Part shown: piece after piece, positions 56,998-64,000 of the stretch
How the letters are laid out: each line of letters begins with the position of its first letter
Numbering within the stretch: the first letter of the stretch is position 1
Assembly (NCBI GenBank): GCA_000349905.1
Contig: KB722739.1
Coordinates: 1,766,192 to 1,830,191 of the forward strand
Length of the DNA: 64,000 bases
Reading direction: 5' to 3'
Source of the DNA: Volvariella volvacea V23
Lineage: Eukaryota > Basidiomycota > Agaricomycetes > Agaricales > Pluteaceae
The notes under the pieces: generated by a model
The model's input: only the letters and a program-made list of their open reading frames with translations
What the model was told of the DNA's origin: nothing
Database searches by the model: none
Program-made: the position numbers and the translations under genes

Positions 56998-58833
56998 GTC
57001 AAAAAATGGTAGCCCTCATTACAAATACTCAGGACACGTCGGGATGATGAGCGGAGGTATGGCAGTGGCGTGGCACCCCCGTCAGTAGGGTCATAGTTTC
57101 ATTATGTTGATCCACTGGTATCAGTTGTATTTAAGATGAAAGGCACGATGATCCTGCAGGAGTTGTGGTGGTGTACTGATCAACGCTGATCAACGCTTCT
57201 AGCCCGCGGGAATTTGCGATAAACTTCGCTATTCCGTGAACTCGTATTTTATTCTCTTTAGTACAGAGACTACTACCTTCGGTCACTAGTATGACCTTAT
57301 GCTAGGCTCATACTCACCACCACATACCCAATCCAAAGGGACCTACTACAATGACATTACCATTGCCCTGCATCTGCCTTCCCTGATGCCCGAAACCTTA
57401 ACCGCCTAAAACATGTTAATCATCTCACGATCGCAGGTACATGACATGGGGTTTGTACATACCCCATTATGTGCTTCAACTTCTTCCGTCAATTTACTAC
57501 TCAAGTGAAAACTCCAGGTTAAATAGTGGGCCCCCGTATCCGCGAACTGTGATTTGTAAACACGATTAACCACTGCGCATGACACATCAACTCAAAAAAC
57601 CATACCCTATGAATCTACTTGATCTTGAGGCAGGTATAGCTTATGAGCTTGGAAGCCACGCCTCAACAGCAGCCCAATTGTATAGTTATCAATTCCTTGT
57701 TGCACGGCCAGGTCCACATACGAAAACATCGTATAAGTGACGATTACCGATATAGACACCAAAAAAATATTCCGAACCCAGTCTCCCAATGACCTTTATC
57801 CATTAATCGAGAATAACAACCCACTGATCCAACATACCGAATAGCCAGATAATCGCATCCTTATTATAATCAAAGAAGCCAATATGTTTGAAGAGAAATT
57901 GCCTCCGGTAGGCGAAGCACCGTCGACCTAAGACATCTATTCTCCGATTGACTGGAAATAGCGAGGTTGGTCAACGCAGGTGAAAGAGAAAGAAGGAAGA
58001 AATGAGGTGGGAGGCTGGGTTTAGATTGGTGGAGTACTTGACATCATATTCTGGCTGATGACTTTGCGTCCTCGAGAGAATGGCCAGAGTAGTTTCAGAT
58101 TCGTGGTGATGTACAATATAAGCAGTACAATCTCAAGACGAGTAATTTGATGAGCTAAATGTCGAGTCTTAGACTTGTCCGCCACTACAGGCATGTCGGA
58201 CTCGGAGCGTTTGCAATAACCACCTCGCCACCAAGGACCCACTGCGTCACGAGAGTTTCCATCACCACCACTCAATGTCTTGGCATTTATATAGCAGTAT
58301 ATAGCAGAAAACGACGACCACGAAATTCCGCATAGCGAGTTGACCAATCGTCCTGAGCACTACCCACCACCACACTGCAACGGATATACATCGGCTAGAA
58401 TCATCAGGTATCCACACCATAGTACAACTTACTCTCTTAAATCGGTACAAATCCATGCGAGAACACTACGCAACAACACGAACGCGGGCACAAGGAAGGT
58501 ATGTCAGGTGAACGAGTGGCAAGGGAGGGCTGAGCATCTGGGGCTGGAAGATATAACGAAAGGGGAGGGAGTTGCGATAATGTTAGTGACGAAAACGAAA
58601 AAGGGAAAGGAATAGTATCGAAAAGAGCGAACAAAGAAAGGTATCTTCCGGAGAACAATGAAGCAAAGGAAAGAAAAAACCAAACGAGCAATAAATAAGT
58701 AGATAGCAATCAATTATGAAGCAGGAAAGAAAAAGTCCCCAAACAGGATACGAAACGGGATATATCGTCCAACTCGACCAGATGTGCCGACCCACTGTAC
58801 GAACCATCACCACCAGGAAAGAGGGGAGGATTC
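56998..58833. other. Intergenic, no supported gene
   Basis: 1.8 kb. Two minus-strand ORFs have hydrophobic stretches (57607-57789 and 58021-58347, the latter with RLEIVLLILYITTNLKLLW) and could be exons of a small membrane protein, but I could not join them with splice sites in phase. 58440-58830 is A-rich on plus, probably the 3' UTR of the minus-strand copper ATPase. Confidence 0.4.
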
Positions 58834-61800
58834 TCACACCCTAACCATCTCAACTGGAAGCTGGCTATACCCTTCTCTATCCCTCGAAGCACCACCCAGG
58901 GACCTAACGGTCTCCCACACACCTCTCGCACCATCCTCAACTCTACTCCACACTCCATCCTCCTTCTCCACCTCATGCCTCTCACCCTCAAAAACGCTCT
59001 CCTTCGGCCTCCTCCACCACTTCAACGCCAACGAGCTCATCACAACGCTCACACTCGAAAACGCCATCGCAGCGCCAGCCATCATCGGGTGCATATACAA
59101 CCCCCACGGCAAAAACACGCCCATCGCCAGCGGAATCCCAACCACATTGTACACGCACGCCCACACGAGGTTCCGCTTGATCACGCTAAATATCTTCCTC
59201 GACAAATGCAGCGCAGCGACAACATCCAACAGATCCGAGCGCATCAACACAATGTCCGCAGCCTCAATAGCCACAGACGTCCCGCTCGACAGCGCAATGC
59301 CCACCGTGGCAGCCACAAGCGCCGGAGAGTCGTTGATGCCATCCCCAACCATGGCAACCCCAGATTGGCGGCCCTTCTTCGAGTCGGCGTTGTCCTTCTC
59401 CAAGAGCTCGGTGATGAGAGACGCTTTGCCCTTGGGGCTCATGTTGGCCCAGACGCCTTCGGGTTTGATGCCGACCTGTTTGGCGATGGCTAGAGCGGTG
59501 GCTGTTCCGTCTCCTGTCATCATGTTGACCTCGATTCCCATCGCTTGGAGTGCCCGGATGGCTTGTTTGCTTGATGGCTTGGGCGCGTCGGAGAGGGAGA
59601 CCGCGAGAACTGGCAGAGGGAGCTTGCGAGAGGGAACGGCGAGGGAGACGTAGATGATGGTGCGGCCTTGTGATGTCTCTGCGGTCTCAAAAGTCGTGAG
59701 CGCGCTGGGAAGATAAGGTTCATCGTGATCGCCGACTTGGGTGACGAATTTGGCAGTTCCGACGTAGATCGTGTATTTGGAGCCGGAGTACTTGAGGCTT
59801 GCTTTTACGCCTGCACCAGTGACAGACTCGAATGACTCCACGATGACTTCGGGTGGGGTGACCCCGGTAAGAGATGACGCGAGGAGTTCCTTGCCATAGG
59901 TAGCGACGGCCTTTGCGAGTGGGTGTTCGGATTTGGCTTCTGAAGCGCTCAGCATCGAGATGACGGCAAGCTTAGTCGTGGTCCCATCAGCGCATACTCC
60001 ATCCAACTTGGTAGGCTCCTCCTCAATTCCGGAAGGAGTAGGCGCCCATCGTAGACCAACAACGCTCATCTTGCCGACAGTGACAGTGCCGGTCTTGTCC
60101 AAGACAATGCGCTTAATGTTCTTGCTAGCCTCCAATGCCCTACCGCCTTTGATCAGAATTCCATTCTGCGCACCCATACCAGTTCCAACCATAATGGCGG
60201 TGGGGGTAGCCAAACCTAGTGCGCAAGGACAAGCCACCACCACAACACTGATACACATCTGCAAGCAAACCGCAAACTTGCTAGCCCCATGCATACGGAA
60301 CATCGTCGGAAGACTTTCATCGCTGAGAATGGCCGACACGATAATCCACACGACAAAGGTAAGCAATGACAGAGAGATGACGGCGGGCACGAAGTAACCT
60401 GCGACCTTGTCTGCGAATGCCTGGATCGGAGCTTTTGACGTTTGAGCCTCTTCCACAAGTCTGACAATTTGTGCGAGTGCAGTGTCCTTCCCAGCGCGAG
60501 TGACAGTCATGTCAAAGGTACCGAGGCCGTTGACTGTTCCGCCGATCACGGCATCTCCGACTTGTTTCAACACTGGTACGGGTTCGCCGGTGATAGCACT
60601 CTCGTCCACACTAGATGACCCACGGAGGACTGTGCCATCGGCGGGGATTTTGTCTCCTGGTACGAGTTTGACGACGTCACCAACCTGCACGAGTTCGGTG
60701 GGTATCCTCTTCTCCTGCGTGCAGGCCGGTGCATCAGTGTAGATGGTGGCCATAGAAGGTGCAAGCGACATAAGGTCAGTGAGGGCAGCACTGGTCTTCC
60801 CTTTGGCCCTGTTTTCGAGGAATCGTCCAAGAGAGACAAATGCAATGAGCATGACACTGGTTTCGAAGAAGACGAATGGTCTATAGTCAGGTGTGGTATT
60901 GAATGCGGCGGCAATCATGATGCAGACTGAGTAGAAGTAAGCCGCCGTTGTGCCCAACATGACGAGAACGTCCATCGTGGCGCTGCCATGTCTTAAAGAT
61001 TTGAAAGCACTCCGATAGAACTTGCCGCCAACCCAGAACTGTGCGGGGGTTGTGATAATGAAAGCAAGGGTGTCGCCAAGGTATATGCCGTTGAAGAGCC
61101 GAATGGAAAGTATAGAATGAAAGAATGGTATGTGCATAGCAATCATGGAAATGAAGAAAACGGGGACAGCAAACGCCAGACTCCAAAGGAACCGCGTTCT
61201 CCACTCCTGTACTTCCTTTGCGCGAGTGAGGGATTGTAATTGTGTGGAGTCCTGCTGATCGGACAGCATGGCGTCGAACCCCATTTCCTCTATCCGCTCC
61301 ACCATCTCCCTGGGGCCTATCATCGAGCGGTCAAAGTTTACTGTACACGTTTCTGTTGCTAGTGACACAGCAACTGAGTTGATGCCGGGGACCTTGGATA
61401 AGCCGCTCTCGATTGCGGATGTGCAAGACCCGCATGTCATGCCATAGATGCGCAATGTCACGGTATCCTCGCGCGTCGGAGGAATCAGCGAGGCATCAAA
61501 GCCAATGTCAGATATTTCCTAGGGAAGTGCCGAGGCAGAAGGACAACAAATATCAGCACAGATGGCTTACGGAGCGAGTGACTAAGACAAATGATGGGAC
61601 GGGGCTTACGTTGATGAGCTTGTCTGAGTCCCATAGTGAGGGATCGTACTCGACGACGCCCCGTTCAGAGAGGAGCGCGACCTTTATCGAATGGATACCC
61701 TTCTGTCCCCTGAGCATCCCTTCGATGGCCTGGGTCAGTCCGACGTAGCAGAGATTGTGTCCGGAGCAAGCCACGGAAGTGAGAGTGAGACGACAGCACA

Positions 61801-62031
61801 CGATACTGGCGCAAGACGAGGAGGACGACGCACCTCGACACAGGACCCACAGGTCATCCCCTCTATCCTGAGCTCACATTTCTCCGAAGCGAGATTATCG
61901 AGGGCCAGCTCCTTGTCGGTGTTCATGAGCAGCGGCTCGTCAGACCCGGTGGGCAGCTCGACGGGGGCGGGGTGGGAGAAGGAGGCGGAGAGCGGGGAGT
62001 GGGACCAGATGGAAGCAAATAGATTAGACAT
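58834..62031 (-). CDS. CCC2: Copper-transporting P1B-type ATPase (Ccc2/ATP7 type)
   Basis: This pump moves Cu(I) into the Golgi lumen for secreted or membrane cuproenzymes such as multicopper oxidases. Three exons (62031-61834, 61729-61610, 61518-58834), in phase, give 1000 aa. Two N-terminal heavy-metal domains carry GMTCGSC ([17 protein letters not shown] near residue 55 and [18 protein letters not shown] near 125). Then paired TMs; the actuator loop with ITGEPVPV; the metal-site helix [16 protein letters not shown] (CPC); the phosphorylation site DKTGTV; the P1B-specific [12 protein letters not shown]; and the hinge [12 protein letters not shown]. The last TM pair is followed by a short charged tail ending QLPVEMVRV. 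Intron 1 lies just after the first GMTCGSCVE motif. Every catalytic motif is intact. The start at 62031 faces COQ3 at 62170. Confidence 0.96.
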
Positions 62032-62169
62032 TATAAAGGAGGAGAGAGGGAGAGAGTGGATCGTTGCGCCTGCGCGGAGTATGTGTAATGCAGCAAAAAG
62101 GGCTCCAATGGCTTGGCCACTCCCTGTGACCGTCACAAGTCATCCGGCGGTCACAGTCACATCGCCTCC
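62032..62169. promoter_or_regulatory. Compact bidirectional promoter, CCC2 / COQ3
   Basis: Only 138 bp separate the two start codons. The interval is purine-rich on plus near CCC2 (GGAGGAGAGAGGGAGAG) and contains a perfect 8-bp inverted repeat, TGTGACCG (62125-62132) and CGGTCACA (62148-62155), 15-38 bp before the COQ3 ATG. Both promoters and both leaders must fit here, so the genes probably share control elements. Confidence 0.7.
62125..62155. promoter_or_regulatory. Inverted repeat, possible dimer-binding site or leader hairpin
   Basis: TGTGACCG and CGGTCACA are exact reverse complements separated by 15 bp. The pair could bind a dimeric regulator or, if transcribed, form a short hairpin in the COQ3 leader. 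Function is inferred from symmetry and position only. Confidence 0.4.
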
Positions 62170-63107
62170 ATGCTGCGTCTTCCCCTTGTCCCGAGTCTCC
62201 GCCGTGCTTACTCCACCGTCAACGATGCTGAGATTGCCCATTTCTCGAGGCTCTCCGCCCACTGGTGGGACGAGCGCGGCGAGTTTGCCTTTCTGCACCA
62301 GATGAACCCAGCGCGCGTGCAGTTCATCAAGGAAAAGCTGCTCGAAATTGCACGAGACGATGCCGAAGCCGACCTGCCTCTCCCACAACGGCAAAATCCC
62401 CTTCGAGGGCTGGATGTTCTTGACATTGGATGCGGTGGAGGCTTGCTTTCTGAGGTAATCCCCATATCATTCTCACTGGGACACGTCAGTCATCGTCTCA
62501 ATTCGTCTAGTCCCTCGCACGACTTGGCGCAAACACGTTAGGCATCGACGCTTCTAGGTCCAACATCGCCATCGCCTCCCACCACGCCAGCCACGACCAC
62601 AGGCTTTCCCATACCCTCACGTACCAGCACGCCACCTCGGACGACCTTCTCAACTTACCAAACCGTTACGATATCGTCTGTTCCATGGAAGTTCTTGAAC
62701 ACGTCGACAATCCAGCCCACTTCCTCTCCACCTGTGCCCAGCTCGTCAGGCCCGGAGGGCACCTCTTCCTCTCCACCATCGCACGCACGCCCCTCTCGTA
62801 CTTTCTCACCATCCTCATGGCCGAGCACGTCCTGCGCAGAGTCACCGTCGGCACTCACACGTACTCCAAATTCGTCAATCCTTCCGAATTGGTCGAGTTC
62901 TTCCAGGACTATCACAAGACTGCGGGGTCGGAAGTACCTTGGATATCACCCCACACCCCGAAGAATGGCCAACCTACCAGGACGGAAGCTGAGATCAGAG
63001 GTCTTATCTATAATCCCCTTCAGTCAAGGTGGCATTTGGCATCAAGGGGTGCGTGGGGCACAACAGACTCGAATTATCTCTTCTGGGTTCGCAAGCCAAA
63101 GGAATAG
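62170..63107 (+). CDS. COQ3: Ubiquinone biosynthesis O-methyltransferase (Coq3)
   Basis: Mitochondrial SAM-dependent methyltransferase that performs both O-methylations in coenzyme Q synthesis. Two exons (62170-62454 and 62511-63107) give 293 aa, close to the usual family size. The N-terminus MLRLPLVPSLRRAYSTV is a short Arg/Leu/Ser presequence. Then comes the Coq3/UbiG signature AHWWDERGEFAFLHQMNPAR, SAM motif I LDVLDIGCGGGLLSE, GIDASRSNIAIA (motif II), the acidic-loop motif CSMEVLEHVDNPAHFLSTCA, and PGGHLFLSTIARTPLSYF; the conserved C-terminal part is HTYSKFVNPSELVEFF, with GLIYNPLQSRWHLA near the end. All motif residues are present. The start is the only ATG that yields a presequence. It is divergent from CCC2. 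Confidence 0.96.
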
Positions 63108-63389
63108 AGTATATCGTTAAAACGCTACTGTATGGTATCTTGTTGATCAATACACATCTTGCCAGGCTATACGTGCTCAACGTCAGCAGAGATTATCTGA
63201 AGGTGGCATGGTGATAAGGGCGGGATACACCTATTGAGGAAACAAAAAGCCGAGTGTCCTCCCCACCTTGAAAAGCACCACCTTTCAAGATGGAGAAGAC
63301 ACGCACCTTTTTGTGTACCCCGCCCGCCCACTCGCTGCAACAAGGAAACGACTTAGCTTGCCTCATTCTTGGCGCGCGCCCTAAAGGCG

Positions 63390-63600
63390 AACGATCAGTA
63401 ATACCCTTTGACGAGGGACTAGCGATGAATCACACATACCGCTGTTGGGGTCCTAGTGTGCGTCCGCCCTCTCTTGCAAAAGTGGGCGACCCGCCGGCGA
63501 TATAAACTTGAGCATGCGACTAGTACTTGAAGCTATGAAGGCACCCATCAGCTCAGGATATCAACTAGTCATTAATCTCGAGACGCACCCTGAGGTACAC
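63390..63600. repeat. Direct repeat, copy 1
   Basis: Similarity to copy 2 begins loosely near 63390 (AACGATCAGTAA...GACGAGGGACTAGCGATGAA). It is strongest at 63460-63500 (GCGTCCGCCCTCTCTTGCA, then GTGGGCGACCCGCCGGCGAT) and continues with indels to about 63600. The period to copy 2 is 291 bp at the conserved core. Confidence 0.85.
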
Positions 63601-63689
63601 ATCTTGAACACCTTGACACGCCGTCCTCACTAACCGACACTACATTCACGCGCTAATGCTTGCGAGATGAAGAGAATGGATCATATGGA

Positions 63690-63890
63690 AGTGAATGATC
63701 AACGAAGGACCAGCGATAAAACTACACATACGCTCTCAAGACCCTTCTACGCGTCCGCCCTCTCTTGCACTGGTGGGCGACCCGCCGGCGATATGAATTT
63801 GGGCATACAACTTCAAGTCCTGAAGGCACCTATCAACCCAAGGTATCAATTCAATCTCGCCAGCCACCACAAGGTACGACATACCTATAA
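63690..63890. repeat. Direct repeat, copy 2
   Basis: The conserved core GCGTCCGCCCTCTCTTGCA begins at 63751, followed by GTGGGCGACCCGCCGGCGAT as in copy 1. On plus this copy lies in an open frame from 63667 to 63966 (SALSCTGGRPAGDMNLGIQL); copy 1 in the matching frame has a stop just before the core. On minus it reads AQIHIAGGSPTSAREGGR. Neither reading is recognised. Confidence 0.85.
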
Positions 63891-64000
63891 AATTATAAAA
63901 TCTGGCACAAGCCTCCGGCGAACTTATAAGCAACACTCTCCACGATGTGAAGGGATGCGCACCTGAAGTAATGCCACCCACCCACCCTCTAAGCCAAGGG

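Noticed and set aside
57607..58347. Hydrophobic minus-strand ORFs between the receptor-like gene and the copper ATPase
   Set aside because: Single hydrophobic stretches also arise by chance in T-rich DNA; splice sites linking the ORFs in phase were not found.
58784..59653. 289-codon plus-strand ORF
   Set aside because: It is antisense to the copper ATPase coding exon, which has all catalytic motifs; the ORF is a shadow.
1..64000. CRISPR arrays, tRNA or rRNA genes, complete transposons
   Set aside because: CRISPR is not expected in a fungal nuclear genome and no regular spacer array was seen. No tRNA box A/B pair, rRNA or complete transposon coding region was recognised by eye; a tRNA or repeat-masking run would be needed to exclude small ones.

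Overview
The window is nuclear DNA of a filamentous basidiomycete, most likely an Agaricomycete with wood- or litter-degrading ability. Genes are broken by many short introns (about 45-60 bp, GT-AG with two GC-AG exceptions). A secreted CBM1-glucuronoyl esterase is present, and several proteins belong to families I know mainly from Basidiomycota: a DUF6533-type membrane protein, two seven-TM receptor-like proteins of one family, and Ser/Thr-rich single-pass proteins ending in DAYGGI. One run of exactly 100 N (37272-37371) marks a scaffold gap.

Layout. 1-539: N-terminus of a low-complexity, regulator-like protein running off the left edge (minus). 1.7-7.6 kb: no gene I can support. 7.6-8.6 kb: ATP4 (plus). 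10.8-12.3 kb: DUF6533-type membrane protein (minus). 16.0-17.45 kb: Ser-rich single-pass membrane protein (minus). 18.4-20.6 kb: complete cytochrome P450 (minus). 23.4-26.3 kb: vezatin/Inp2-like membrane protein (plus). 27.2-28.4 kb: secreted His- and Ser-rich protein (minus). 29.2-31.5 kb: second single-pass DAYGGI protein (plus). 32.3-32.85 kb: F-box gene relic. 33.1-34.4 kb: HNH-domain protein (minus). 34.46-36.08 kb: intact F-box protein (minus). 36.8-38.7 kb: seven-TM receptor-like gene spanning the N gap (minus). 39.4-41.7 kb: sterol O-acyltransferase (plus). 42.0-43.5 kb: glucuronoyl esterase (minus). 44.17-44.41 kb: relic of the acyltransferase gene. 44.7-46.7 kb: FBXO9/Hrt3-like F-box protein (minus). 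47.15-48.8 kb: ER-type J-protein (plus). 49.19-49.49 kb: 63-aa COX9 (minus). 49.8-52.06 kb: PP2A B subunit CDC55 (plus). 55.6-57.0 kb: second seven-TM receptor-like gene (plus). 58.8-62.03 kb: copper-transporting P-type ATPase (minus), divergent from COQ3 at 62.17-63.1 kb (plus). The right end carries a duplicated non-genic block.

How the genes relate. Three genes serve mitochondrial respiration (ATP4, COX9, COQ3), and the CCC2-type pump next to COQ3 supplies copper to secretory cuproenzymes; these are ordinary housekeeping genes, not a cluster. The accessory part shows local duplication and decay. An F-box gene has a truncated copy on the far side of the HNH gene. The acyltransferase has a truncated copy on the far side of the esterase. 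Two receptor-like paralogs lie 17 kb apart. Two single-pass proteins share N-terminal, membrane-border and C-terminal motifs. That last pair is the best candidate for an undescribed system: a short invariant C-terminal tag on otherwise diverged cell-surface proteins.
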